Source: Lunularia cruciata
Taxonomy: Eukaryota; Streptophyta; Marchantiopsida; Lunulariales; Lunulariaceae
NCBI GenBank assembly: GCA_948567375.1
Contig: OX419759.1
Location: 60,912,593-60,976,592, forward strand
Length of the DNA stretch: 64,000 bases
Reading direction: 5' to 3'
The translations under genes were made by a program, and so were the position numbers. Below, piece by piece: positions 10,667 through 23,138 of this stretch. Position 1 is the first letter of the stretch; each line of letters begins with the position of its first letter. The notes beneath the pieces were generated by a model. The model worked only from the letters and a program-made list of their open reading frames with translations. It had not been told where the DNA came from and ran no database searches.

Positions 10667-11448
10667 CAAACTAGTATTAATATTTAGAGAAATTTCACAA
10701 TATGACAATATTTTTGCTAAAATTTCACCATATGACCTTGTTTTAAGAAACTCCACAATATGAACTTGTTTTTGTGAGAGTTGCATGAAAATCACATTGC
10801 AATGTTATTTCCATATGCTTCATCTGCATTGCATACCACACTCACACAAATTGACCAACCTATTCTAGGCAAACAATCTGATTATGCATCAATCTGATCT
10901 CAACTTGAAGAGCAAAAAATCTAGAATTTTCTATGAGCATTGTGTATGAGTCTTTTGACTATGTCAAAATTTTTGTTCAAGACTACACTACTATGAAAAA
11001 CTAAAGCATTGATGTGAAGTTGGTAATATCAAAAAAATAGTTCTAAAATATTATGGTCCCAAGAAAATCAAACTATCCTTATAGTCTTCATGCAATCTTC
11101 AGCAAACAAACATAAAATGTAAATTGATAAAGTTGAACATGGATCATTCTTATGAAGGAACTTGGGAAAAATTGAGGGTTCTAAGACTGCTCATAAATGG
11201 GTAGATGAGAAATTTCAAAAAATACTTGTGGTGATGGTTCAACCATAAACCAAAGAACATTCAACCTACCTCCAGAGGATCTATGACATTAAACTTAATA
11301 TAATGTTTGTTGATGCAAAGGTCAAAGAAGCATAATCATGTTGTGCAATAGTTCAAAAAAGAATCATATGGTGAGATCCCTTAAGAGATGAAGCACTTTA
11401 CTTGGAGCGGGGGGAACTTGGCTTAATCTACTTGGAGTAGACTTGCTT

Positions 11449-11471
11449 AAAATAATAATAATAATAATAAT
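11449..11471. repeat. (AAT)n microsatellite
   Basis: About seven AAT units within AT-rich DNA. Confidence 0.9.
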
Positions 11472-13380
11472 TAAATATGATTATTTCTTGTAAAATATAT
11501 CTTGAATTACTTAAATTAAAAGTGCCTCTCATTTTCCCACTATTAAGTACTCTTATACCTTTGCTATTTAGTCTTGCTATTCCAAGTTATAATGTAATGA
11601 ACTTATAATGGTTACCAAACTTATAAAACTTCACATAATCTTTATTTATTTTAAATCTGAAATATATAACACATAATTGATATATTTATAAACTACATAG
11701 AAAATTATAAGTTGTACATATACACTCCATAAAATAAAATTTCAATTGCTCTACACATTTTAAACATAGAATGCACCAACTAAACCTAAAATAATTCATG
11801 AAAGTAGCATTTTAAACACAACTTGAGATATAGGTGTTGCAAACAGAATTCTATATTATCCGTTAGATAAGAGAGTAAATTATTTTATAAATAAATTGAA
11901 ATCAAAGATAGTTCTTCTTAATAATTCTTAATTTTATATGTTCCTTTGGTAATTTTATTTCCAGTGGATATAAAGTGCCTCTCAAGATTATATTTTATGT
12001 AATATTATGAAATTAAATAGGACCTGAAAAACATAGTAGATCACATGATATACATCTTTTATTTAATAAAGTTTAACATAAATTTATTTAATTAATATCC
12101 TGACCAGAATCTAAATGCGATTACTTTTGAAAAATACATAAAGATAATCCATAAAGTTCATATAACACACTAACGCCATATATTGCATGAGGACCCTAGT
12201 AAGCAAGCTAAGTAACACCAAACAACTCTTACTATCTTATGTGGGTAAGATAGAACATAAGTCGAAGAGTACTCCAACAAAATAGATGAAATCAAGGATA
12301 AGGGGGAAAAAAATGCACTATCACATTACTGATCATTACTGATTGGTCTTACTTATTTAAAATCAGACAGTAAGATAATTCATCTACTATTTCAGAACCC
12401 CAAATGCTCTTGAGACACACATATAACTATATTTATAGTTGATGCTTCATTGGAGATGTGTTTATCTACGAATTAAATTTCCCTATATGTTAGAAACTAC
12501 CTTCCTTTATTACTAAACCCCTTTTACCTTTTTCCTCTCTCCCTTGTACGGCTTGATGGGGTCTTCCCATCCTTCTTTTTCAAGTAGTTCAAATGATTAT
12601 CAAGAAATCACCTTATAATCATCCAAACAAGATAATGTAATCTATGATGCATCATATTGAAGTCTTAATATATTGATTAATTTTACATGAATAAATATTC
12701 AATCTTATATATACGTTATTATGGTATGAAACTTAATTTGAAAATATAACACATTTACTTATATTTTTGTACTTTTATATTGTTCGTATGTAGTCTTACT
12801 GATTCAAATTACTAAAAACAGCATCATTGAACATTAAAAAAAAAATACAACCTATTTTAGATACTAAGCTATTGTTATTATTATTTACATTTGAAAGTAA
12901 ATAACATTAGATCTACACGATGTACAAGAGCAAAAGATTGCTCGTAATCCATCTTGGTAAGGTTTTATACTCTATAATATGATTAAGTATTCCCCATAGT
13001 TTTGTTCAGATAGTAACATCAAAGATATTTAACAACAATTTAACACTAGTAGTATTAAAAATTAAAATAAAAAAAAAACTTTTTACTTAAAGTAAGGATA
13101 TTGCAAATTAGATTCCATTCTCCATTACCAAATTATAAAATAAAGATTTAAATTATTCAGAACATAATGAAATCAAAGACACATCCTCTCAATAACATTT
13201 GAAATCTCATGTATTTGTTCCTCCTTTTGAAATCTACAATCTTTAGAAGATATAACATCCATTAATTAGAATAAAGTTTAGCATCTATAATACTAAATAT
13301 AATAATTTATAAACTGAATAAAACAAAATACCTCTTTTTCACAGTTTGAATTATACTACTTCAATCAATGTAGTACAGGA

Positions 13381-14398
13381 ATTTTTTTTTATTACCTACA
13401 AGCGCTTCACGAGGATAACTCTCCCGGCTTCACAGCTTCACGAAACACGCTAGCCCATGTATTGCATGGTCACCCACCTAGTGAAACAGAACTCCAGATC
13501 CTAATCCCTACTCCAAGCATCCATTTCACTTCCTCCGTACCTAGTGACATACGAGTCCGTAGTTGTCGGAGAGACCGTGGTTCCTTCCAACGTGTACAGT
13601 TGGGAAGTAGGGGTACTTTGGGAAGTGCCCGTCACTGATGAGAGCGACACACAGGATAACAAGAAAGTGAGGAGACCCATCATTGCCATAAAGCTTTACA
13701 AGGATAAAACCTCTCATCAAATCTCATAAGTTTTAAGGATAACCTACGTAGGTAAATGGGTCTAAGCCCCGTCATTTGGTCACGAACTTGCCACTGCGAT
13801 CCGGCATGAACAATTGTCTGTTAACGGGAAGTCGAAAATTTTGCGATTGGGAAATTGTGCTGAAGAAGGCCCCTTCAATCGAGAGTTAGAGGAGAATTAG
13901 AGACCAGTGACCTGATTCGGGAGAACCGACGAGATCAACGAGATCAAGAAGAACCATAGGGTTTCTGACTTCCAAATTCTTCTGTATCTGTGCTGCGATT
14001 TAGTAATGACTCCGTGCAAATTGTAGCGCTCCACCAGCTAAGAAAGAGGTCGGAGGACTTCAGAGTTCTGTATGCAGCCTCACCCATGCCTTGCTCGGCT
14101 AGTCCAGGAGAGTGTTAATCTCTCCGCAGTGTATCTCTCTGTGAAACCAATACCTCCTGCAACAATGTTGCCCACGATCACTGCCGCCCGAAGGGCATTA
14201 CAATGGAGACGTACAAGTTAAATTATCAGAAGAGAAGATCATTGCTTGTAAGGCTCGACCCGAATGGCCCAAAGTACGGAGTAAGCGACCCCAGTGGACC
14301 CGAAGGCTAGAAATGACTTGACGATTTCCGCACACGAGCACCAGAGGGAGAGGGCTTGGCATCAGAAGGAGTAGCTGATTCTTTGAGGAGGAAGAGAG
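13381..14398 (+). other. 5' flank and probable 5' UTR of PIGS
   Basis: Mixed-GC sequence leading to the PIGS start codon. Transcription must begin somewhere here, but no TATA box or other core promoter motif stands out. Short open frames (for example 13544-13729) have no recognisable product. Confidence 0.4.
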
Positions 14399-17300
14399 AT
14401 GGCGGAAGAGAGAACTACAAGGCCCGGTAGCAAGCGTTTGTGGATTACGTTTGTCACTCTGTTCTCGTTTATCTTAGGTATGTTATGCTGAGCGCGCATG
14501 TCTTGTCTGGAGGTTTACTTCATCCTATTGCCAACCGCTGTGAGAGTTTCCTATCCAACATTATCTAAGGCCGTTTCTGAAATACTTCCAGTCTTTATGG
14601 AAGACATTAGCTAAAACCTATTGCAATTCACAGGTTTAGACCGATTGCAACCTGTAGCTGAATTAGTCCATGATAATTTCGAATATTCATTTTCTACTTG
14701 AAAGCCTTGAGCTGCTTGATCTATTAGGATTTTCTGTGATAAATATGTTTTGATACTCCTTATGGACAAAACTGTTGGTTCTTTTCTATCTCCCTATCAT
14801 ATGCAGGAATTCCTTTCTGGATCAATTCTACGCAAGTCTACAGGGCATCTTTGCCTTTCAAGGATATAGATACGCATGGCAGTTGGTCTCAAGCAAACTC
14901 ATTGCTACTTCCTTGCAGCTTGAATATTATATTTCCTTCTCCTGATGAGTCATATACCAAGCCTCAGCTTGATTCTATAGCTTCAAAGATCCAGCTACAA
15001 ATAGAGAGTCTGATCGGGGGAAACTCATTCGATAAGGAAAGCTGTCAGACAGTTGACATACAGGTGACATATGATACAAATGAGTTCTGCTTGACCTCAA
15101 CGAAGAATCTGGGCTTACTGAGTTGGCCCTGTGGACTGCTTAAGTATGGTCTCCTTCGTGTTGCTCATCTCCCTGACGATAGTGTGGATAATCTACTGTG
15201 GAATTATGCCAATAGTGAGTTGTACTCACCAACTGATAGTTTCAATGAGTCAAGACCACTGAATGCGGGAGGTCTTTACACGATTGTGGTCATGCAAAAC
15301 CGTCAAACACAAGACCGTAACTTTGTAAACACCATATCAAATGTTGCTGTTGATGAAGACAATTCTGAGGATAACGAGCTAAATGGTGCGTCTGAGGAGA
15401 AGGTCGGAACTGGATGGAGAACAGTGGTAGGAAAGTATCGCCATGCATGGATTTTTGGTGACTTCAATACTTCCACAGTCGAGTTTGATGTAGTTCCCAA
15501 AATAGGGGATGTAGCAGTGACGTTTCTTAGGGGTTCAAAACGCGGATCAGACAGGCATAAGGAGAGGAATTTGCCTCTTTCAGCAGATGGTGAAGCAATC
15601 TTGTCTTTCAGCCTCCTGAATGCCGAGCCGAATGACTGGATTTTTGATTGGTAAGCAAACGCCATTCAACTGGCGAATTTTGGCTTCAAAGCATCCTGGG
15701 AAACCTCAAGTCACAAGACCAATATAGCTTCAAGACAGTCAAGCTAACATATTCAACTGATGCTTGTGGGCTGGTGATTCAACAGGAACTTTGAGGAGTT
15801 GAGGCGTCAGTTTTTTCAGCCAGTCTTGGAGGCCATGAAGGGGATTGCCCGATTAACAATTGAGAGCCAAGTACGTTATGTCCTTCTAAATCCCTTTCTG
15901 TGTTTTGTAGGATTGACGGACTCATGCTGACAAAGAGCATGCAGGGGTTAAGCCCCGTCCTCGTACACTCGCTCGGGGAGCGTCTCATAATATTGGAGAC
16001 TCGGGCAGTTCATGTCCTCTGCACTAACATCTTCATGTTGTCATCACGTCATGCTTTCCTCTCAAGGATACACTTGCTCACACTTGCAATGAGTTGCAGA
16101 TACTGATGCATCGTAAACATCATGCTAACCCCTGGACGCAGATTTACGCATGCTTACCTCTATGTAACTGATAGTTATGACGATCTTCACTAGGTTACCA
16201 CCCTGCGTCAGAGTCAAAGTCAGTCCGGTCAGAAGTGGGTATGGAACTTGGGTTCTTTACAACTGGGATTCTTCATTCCACTGTACAATATCTTGTCCAC
16301 TCCTCTCCCACTTAGCTCCACTCCACCCATCCCCAACTGAAGCTCTGTCTTTTATTCCTTGCTCAATGTTTCTCTGTTTGATGGTCTTCCTTCCCTGCTT
16401 TCAAGTTCAGATGCTTGATCTGTTGTGTCTCGGTTCTTATCCCATGATGTATACTAGTTCTCTGCATGTGCTACTTATGAAATGTATCAGCTATGTCCTT
16501 ACTTCTGCTAATAGTCGTAATGTTAGATTCACTGACATTCAATTCATTTCGATTTGCATATGGTCATGCATGCAGTTCATATGCAATTCATATGTACGTT
16601 CGGTTCCATACTTAGTGGGTTCTAGATCCCCAGTTCTTCGGAGGGCTTCTGCTCCCATTTAAATCTTAGACACTAAGATTTCAATACTAATGACAAATCT
16701 TGTAAAAATGCTGTTCGTCCATCCTTACTATTCGTTATACTCGGTTGTTTAAATTCTGATGTTGATAGTGCACCAGAATCATGTCCGTTATTACGGGCCC
16801 CCCCGTTGCCTACCCTCCTCCCGGGTCTGACACAAAGCACTGGAGGCACACTTCGAGGGTGGATGCATTTGGTATAATTTACGATCCATGTCAGGTTCTT
16901 CGTAAGAGTCAAGTGATAAATTGCAAATACCGATTGACTCTAACCCCTCATAAGTGTACTTGCAGGTGCTGTATTACACACCAAAGGCAGTACAATCTCT
17001 TTGGGACACATCACAAAATGCTCATATAGTTGGTGTGAAGCAGCTTCCCTTCTTTGTAAGTCCCAAAATTGTAGGTCTTCTGTTTCTGCATGAAGAGTAG
17101 ATATACTGAATACTGCTCTAATGAGCAAAGTTTATTTGACCAACAAATTTTGCGTGCCAGGCGGTATAATTCTGTTTGTCAGATGGTAGGAATGATTTAT
17201 ACAATTTTCAGAACAACAATGTGTGTACCTGCTCTCGTTTGGTTTTGTTCTGGAAGAGATCCGATGTTCTGGGTCCTTTCATGATCAATATGCCTACTTG

Positions 17301-20300
17301 CTGTTAAGATTCACCAATGATTTGGACATAGACTGTAGAGCACTATCTCAGTCATGCGTGCGTATTAAAGAGTTGTTTCACTGGTACCTGGAGTTGAAGT
17401 TCTACTGCTCATCCAGTTGAATGCTCTAATGAAACTACAGGTCAATTCGAATGAGTGGCATTTAGATACGTCGAGTGCTGCAGCTGGACGATCGAAGCTT
17501 CTTCATTTTGCGATGTATGAGCCATCTCGCTTCATAGTTCTGCTCAGTTTTTCCATCCGTAGTCGAGATAGCTGATTCATGGGCTTGAATGCATCATGGT
17601 ATAGTTTGCAAGGCAAAGCCCTTTATATAAGTATGTAAGGCGTTGTCCCATATAGGTGTGGCTTTTGACCCATGGACCATTGTCATCTTTGTACTTGTTG
17701 GACTTGTGATTTACGCCGTGCTTCATACCATTAGGGTTTGAAACTTTTCTATTTAAGTGTAGAAATATCATGAAATCTTGTAAACTTTTACAGATCTGGT
17801 GTGAAATCTGCGCTTCGAATAGCCCGTTCTTGTCGTGCACTAAAATAGATCTCCGAATTTATTAAAGGAGGATACGGGTTCTGCAGATATGTGCCAGCAG
17901 CCAAGGAGTACCCTCTCCATTTTCAGCTGAAGAATGGACAGCTTTCCTCTACAGACGGTTTTACTTCTCCAGTGATGTTCCAACCTATCCTCCATTGTCC
18001 CTCCAAAATTCTCCGTAGCCCCCTTTCTTTCACTGTTTATTTTGTTTTATCCCTTAGTTTGCTCGCTCTGGAGGCAGCAAGACTGAAGTAAAACTCTGAA
18101 TCTGTCAAGTAGTCGCCGCAATGAGACGGAATAGATGGAGCGGAATCTTAAAGATTCCGTTATAACGTGATTGTCCGTTTAGTCACCAACCGACTCCTTC
18201 TAGTGACGTTAGACGAGACGAAGGAGCGAGTCACGAAGTTTCTGGTTTGTATCTGGTTTCAATTCCTAGTGGTCGCAAGAGTCGCAAATGTGCCAAGTTA
18301 TCATTTCTGATTAAACATTCTGCTTATTGGGTTAAATCACCACTTTATTATGCTTATTCACTTTTCTTTACCCTTTTTATTACAGGGTTGGGGAGGTGTT
18401 GTGGTTTTCAATCCAAAAAATCTGACAGCAGTGAAGAGTGATCAACATCGATCTGCTCATATGATCACCGCCAAGGTAAACTACTTAGTAGGATGCATAT
18501 AGATGAGCAAAGCCTGCAAATGAATCGTACTTAGCCACGACCTTTGATACCAGAGCCAGCCGCGGTTCAGGCCATGTTTCAATCCTGCATTAAAATTTTT
18601 CATTCTCTATCCTGCTTATTATAGCGAATGAAAATCTTACATGACCGAAGTTGGCCCCCTTACTTACATGACATGAAAATCTTACATGGCCCCCTTGGAT
18701 TCCTGTGCAACATTTTTTTCTCACCTCAAAACTGCTATAAAGTGATATCTATTCCGCGCTGAAGTAGCATCCTATCGTGTTTAACTTATCAATCTGTAAC
18801 TATGACCACCTAGCTCTCAGTAGACATCAAAGGGCCTCAATTTGTATGCTCTCCACCCTCACAGCAGCGGATTATCCGATCATAGCGATACTGATTATGT
18901 AATTTCCCTTCCTGGCGTCTTCTAAGACTACAGTTTAATTCTTGTCCTTGTGCTCCGTTACTCGATTGAATAAGCAGTTATTACTTTAACTAACAAGATG
19001 CGCATAATTAGGTATACTTGTTCTGCTTTTTTCAGTAGATTTGGACTTAATTACTTGCATCTGTTTTGACAGGACTTTGAGTCCGTTGCTGGGGTGATCG
19101 TTGCGCAACTCCGCACGCTATTTGGTCTGCCCGCAGTTCTCATAAACGACGAGAAAGCGGGATTTTATACTTTGTCAGCGCCTAGGACAGGATTCACGGA
19201 ATGGTAGTCGATCTCTCTCCTACAAGGGTTACGGGCCATTTATTCTTAACTGATAACGGGACGATGGCTGTGTCTATTTAGTCTGGAAGTTCATTTTCAA
19301 TAGAAGGGGCAATACTATCTCAGGCTAACCCGACCTACCCTACATGTATGAAGGGAGCTAGACTTGCTGTTAAGGAAACGAGCCATTAGTGATATGGCCG
19401 CTTCTGCTTCGACTTTAATGTCGTTGTCTCGTTTGGTAAGTTTTCACGGTCTCAGATTATAGTTCTTGACTTCTCGACCTTCCAACTTGAGCACAACTCT
19501 TGACACCTCTCTAATCCATAACGAGATGCACCCCCCTTATGATTCAAATCTAGCACTTAAGTTTGAGCGTTGCAGTTTGTGAATATATGTTGTCCTTGAC
19601 CGCTCTTCTTGCCTTTTGGTTGTCTTTTCGGAATCTAAAGACCTTGTTTGCTCAATCCTGAAACCCCACATACAATCTGAATTTACCAGGTCCGCAAGCT
19701 TCCAAATATGGTGATCATGGACGAAATCGGGGAGCAGGTACACTTCGGTCTTTCTTATTTAAATACTGATGCGGGAGAATAGACAGGTCTCTTATGAAAG
19801 TTTGATGAAATGAGGACTTGTGTTCAGACTAGAGAAGGAGATATGCGAAGGCAGAGTTATTCATAAAGAAGATGGAGCCTTTCCTCCTCTTGCAGCTGGT
19901 TGGCCTGGGGCCAATGACTGGTCTTTGACCAAAGAAAGTCTTTTATCAGTTGTGGAGCACAAATTTACATGAAAGCATGGTGCCTTGCAGGTCAAAACCT
20001 CTCTTTCGGCTGCTGCTGCTGCTCGTGACCATGCTGCCCATGGAGAATATCTGTCCACAGCGGGTATGTCATATCCTTCCCCCACGTATATACTTACCTT
20101 ATGCGTCACTGCATCCTATCTGCTCCGCTTCTCGTTGGTATAAGATAAAGTTGGGATACGTCTCTTAACAACAAACGCCGTCCGGCAGAGTTTACTACTG
20201 TGGAATCAGGAACCTGTCGAGCTGAGTTCACCTTACTCGGTTGCCTTCGTCACCTCGTGATATAGAATCCATACGCCGTAGGTGTGCGTGCCCATGGCAA

Positions 20301-23138
20301 CTGAGTACTAGGCTTGTTCTCGGCTCCTTGGAACGTTACAATTTCCTTGCTTTGCATCTGTTTAAGGGGTGCAGTACGATGCTCTTCCTGTATGCAAATG
20401 CTTGTGCCTCCTGACAGGGAGTGAAAGCCCTGACCTATGTTTGAGACTTGCAGAAGCTGCATGCAAAGCGGCATCACTTGCAGAGGCAGCGTTCTTCCAA
20501 CCTTCAATCATGTCTGTTCTATACAATCCCAAAGAACACCATCTTGCCATATATACAGTAAGTATGCAATCTACTTGTTATGAAGTTGATCTTTGGAAGG
20601 AAACTAATACCTTGTAATGCATTCTATTTATGTCAGTTTTGATAATTTAATTGGTTAAGCTAGATCTGCTCCTCTTCCCTATAGATTGGAGAAGGCACTA
20701 TGTTCTATCATGCCTTAGCACTCATGAGCCTTTGAACAGAAACTTGGTCGAGGGATACTGGCATTCGCCCAGTTACTTCGGCACTGCGGTAGGCACTGAT
20801 GAAGTAGTTTGTGCTTTCGTGGAGGCATACTATGACCGCCTTCTGCTTCCTTCAGTTGTTTAGCGTTTTAGGACTCGGGCGTTCATAGCGCATGCTGCAA
20901 TATACTCTATATCCAGTCCTCTTGGCACTCATGGGTTTTCGAGCAGAAACTCGGTACAAAGGGTACTGATACTTGCTCATTTACCTCAACACTGCGTGAG
21001 GCACTGATGAAGTCATATGTGTTTTCGTGGAGGTTTACTACGGCCACCTTCTACTTCCCTCAGTTGTTTAGCGTTCCAGGACTCAAGCGTCCATAGTGCT
21101 TGCTGAGATATACTATATTCAGTCTTCCCTCGTTCTCTGAACGATTTCATATCCCCGGTCCTCTGACTCATACATCTTCCACGTCTAGCAATTTCTGACT
21201 CTCAGATCTTCCAGGACTTGTGATTTCCAGACTTCTACTTGACTCTCGACTCCTGTTTATTTCAATCTTTCTAGTCGGGCTCGTTAAGTCACCATTCTTC
21301 CTGTTGATTTTATTTCTCTACTTATGTGGGTGTTCTGTTTTCGCTTCTTAGAATGCATGCAACTCGGATATAGGTGTTGCTATTAGATTGTTTCCAAGTT
21401 ACCATTACTTAGGCTTTCATTTCATGATGGTTTTTTCTCTATATATGCAGGTGTTCTGTTTCCGTTTCTTTGATGCATGCAACTCGGATATAGGTGTTGC
21501 TATTAGATTGCTTCCAGGTTACATTAGTTATGCTTTTAACTCGAGCAGATGTTCGTATAAATTACATATCCTGCATCGCATTTGCATTCAATGAGTTCTG
21601 GATCTCCCGTTACGGCTTCTGTCCTCATTTCTCTATATCCAGAAATGTAAACATCTTCGCTCCGACTCAGCCAAGACAACATCCAATTCTCTCCCACTTC
21701 GCTCCACTCCACCCATCCTCAACTTATGCTCTTTCTATTACTACTAGCTCGGTGTTTGCCTGTTTCATGGTCCCTACATGACTTTCGATTTCAAGGTTCC
21801 TGCCCGACTCCCGATTTTAGATTACTTCAATCGTTCACGTTTTGCTTGTAGGTAGTCGATTACCCGATGAATAAGATTTCTGGACATACGTTGCTCAGCT
21901 GTTACCGATTATACGATGCTTACTAGTTCTATACATATGTTGCTCTCGGTATGTTGCCGTTAGGCTTTTACTTCATTTACGTTCGATTTGTTAGATTCGC
22001 TTTATCTCATTTACGGATTTAATACTCTTCTCGATTTGTACATATCATGTTTACATTCCATCTGCACTTCATATACATTGAATGAGTTCTGGATCTCCTG
22101 TTCTTCGAACGGCTTCTGCTCTCATCTCCCAATATCCATTCCTCTCAAGCTTCGCTCCGACCAGCCAAGACACCATCCACTACTCTCCCACTTCGCTCCA
22201 CTCCACCCATCCTCAACTAATGCTTTGTATATTACTCTTAGCTCGATGTTTTTCTGTTTCATGGTTCTTACCCAACTTCCTATTTCAGATGCTGAATCGG
22301 TTGCATCTTGCTTGTGGTTACACGAAGTATACTGTAGGTGTTACTCATGCTTGTGGTTACACGATGTATACTAGTTCTCTGCAGGTGTTACTCATGAGAT
22401 GTGTCAATTATGTCTTTACTTCGGCTTACGTTCGTATTGTTAGTTTCAGTTAATTTCCATTTCCTGAGTTGTTATTCATTTCGATTTGCACACATTCATG
22501 CTTATACTTTCTGCACTGCATGTGCACTTAGTGCACATGCAGTGCAATCTGGATCCCACGTTCTTCGAACGGCTTCTGCTCTCATTTCCCATATGTTCTT
22601 TGATGTACATCTTTGCTTTCCTTATGACGATCTTTACTATGTTGCGTTCAAATGTCAGAGTCAGTCCAGTCAGACGTGGGTAGGGAACTGAGTTGTGTAC
22701 GATGGGTTCTATATATAATTACTCAATATGTTCTTTTCCTGTACATACTGATCCTTACGGTAGAGACACTCTCCTACGTAGATCCTCGAAGTATTATGAA
22801 TATTTCAGATGTCTACTTATGGTTATTACTGACTCAGCATAAAAAGAAATTACCAAGCGTAGGTTGATGCATCCGCAGCTCTCGATGCGGGATGTGGAAG
22901 TCTAAATACGAGCAGTCTCATGGAAGAATCAACCTTAGTACTTGTTAAGTTGTTTAAGAAGGTTTGTGTTTCACTATGATGCTACGCATGTGAGGCGCAT
23001 TGTTGGGCTTCTGACTTGTTCGTTCTCCTTGAACAGCCCTTTTTTGTTCCAGTTTTGCTCCATGCTGTTCTCGCCGTATTAAAGGAGGCTTCACGCTACC
23101 GCCGCGAGTGGACGAGATTCAAACGAAAGCAAGAGTAG
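14399..23138 (+). CDS. PIGS: GPI transamidase subunit PIG-S, 13 exons, 628 aa
   Basis: Subunit of the ER GPI transamidase complex, which attaches glycosylphosphatidylinositol anchors to proteins. Exons: 14399-14477, 14807-15650, 15786-15870, 16966-17055, 17441-17514, 17887-17971, 18386-18475, 19073-19203, 19354-19435, 19690-19737, 19991-20063, 20454-20557, 23037-23138. All introns are GT..AG; the joined exons total 1887 nt with no internal stop. Collinear similarity to remembered Arabidopsis PIG-S: an N-terminal membrane segment (about residues 14-35), ASLPFKDID, KYRHAWIFGD, GEAILSFSLLNAEPNDWIFDW split over exons 2-3, NSNEWHLDTSSAAAGRSKLL, WGGVVVFNP, GFTEW, LPNMVIMDEIGEQ, AEAAFFQPSIMSV, and a C-terminal membrane segment PFFVPVLLHAVLAVL (about 596-610) with a short basic tail. 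The large middle part would be in the ER lumen. ATG in good context (GAGATGG). The intron 8 acceptor (ATGAAG) is weak but required for frame. Confidence 0.95.
16177..16655. repeat. PIGS: Intron 3 copy of a repeat shared with intron 12
   Basis: Contains GCTCCACTCCACCCATC (about 16315), a GATGTATACTAGTTCTCTGCA stretch (about 16446), and near the end GTTCTTCGGAGGGCTTCTGCTC. The same landmarks recur in the same order at 22083-22600 in intron 12. A preceding block with CAGTCAGTCCGGTCAGA-like sequence (16200-16250) recurs at 22650-22690. Open frames here are not conserved between the copies and do not join PIGS exons. Confidence 0.8.
20718..21130. repeat. PIGS: 217-bp tandem duplication in PIGS intron 12
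   Basis: GCACTCATG starts at 20718 and again at 20935, and similarity continues through GGCACTGATGAAGT, TTTCGTGGAGG and CAGTTGTTTAGCGTT in both copies. The copies differ at many sites, so the duplication is not recent. Intronic. Confidence 0.88.
21331..21540. repeat. PIGS: 121-bp tandem duplication in PIGS intron 12
   Basis: TGTTCTGTTT starts at 21331 and 21452. Both copies share ATGCATGCAACTCGGATATA and GTTGCTATTAGATTG nearly unchanged. Confidence 0.9.
21597..22710. repeat. PIGS: Two copies of the intron 3 repeat in PIGS intron 12
   Basis: Copy one (21597-21790) and copy two (22083-22600) both carry the opening TTCTGGATCTCC, the GCTCCACTCCACCCATCCTC block and a TCTCTATATCC-like spacer. Copy two is followed by the CAGTCCAGTCAGA block (22660-22675). 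Together with 16177-16655 this makes at least three copies in two introns of one gene. At 22520-22545 GTGCACTTAGTGCAC is a short palindrome. Confidence 0.8.

Larger units (their letters stand above)
8441..13380. other. AT-rich gene-free stretch
   Basis: About 5 kb of strongly AT-rich DNA without a credible gene on either strand. It holds the tandem repeats, microsatellites and palindromes listed separately. It ends abruptly near 13380, where composition shifts to the mixed-GC island that contains PIGS. Confidence 0.7.

Noticed and set aside
13400..13530. Possible 5S rRNA-derived sequence (GGTCACCCACCTAGTG and CAGAACTCC blocks)
   Set aside because: Only two short blocks resemble 5S rRNA; the spacing and internal control region do not fit.
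15303..15665. Minus-strand 120-codon frame
   Set aside because: Shadow of PIGS exon 2, which has clear similarity to PIG-S on the plus strand.
16177..16662. 161-codon open frame in intron 3 of PIGS
   Set aside because: Not in phase with flanking exons, no motif, and the homologous repeat in intron 12 does not keep the frame.
18386..18475. Apparent frameshift or in-frame stop in PIGS exon 7 (frame ending SDSSEE then TGA)
   Set aside because: Recounting shows the correct phase after exon 6 reads GWGGVVVFNPKNLTAVKSDQ with no stop; the stopped frame is a shadow.
21988..22453. Open frames of 123-128 codons in PIGS intron 12
   Set aside because: Two overlapping frames over the same repeat copy; neither is conserved in the other copies.
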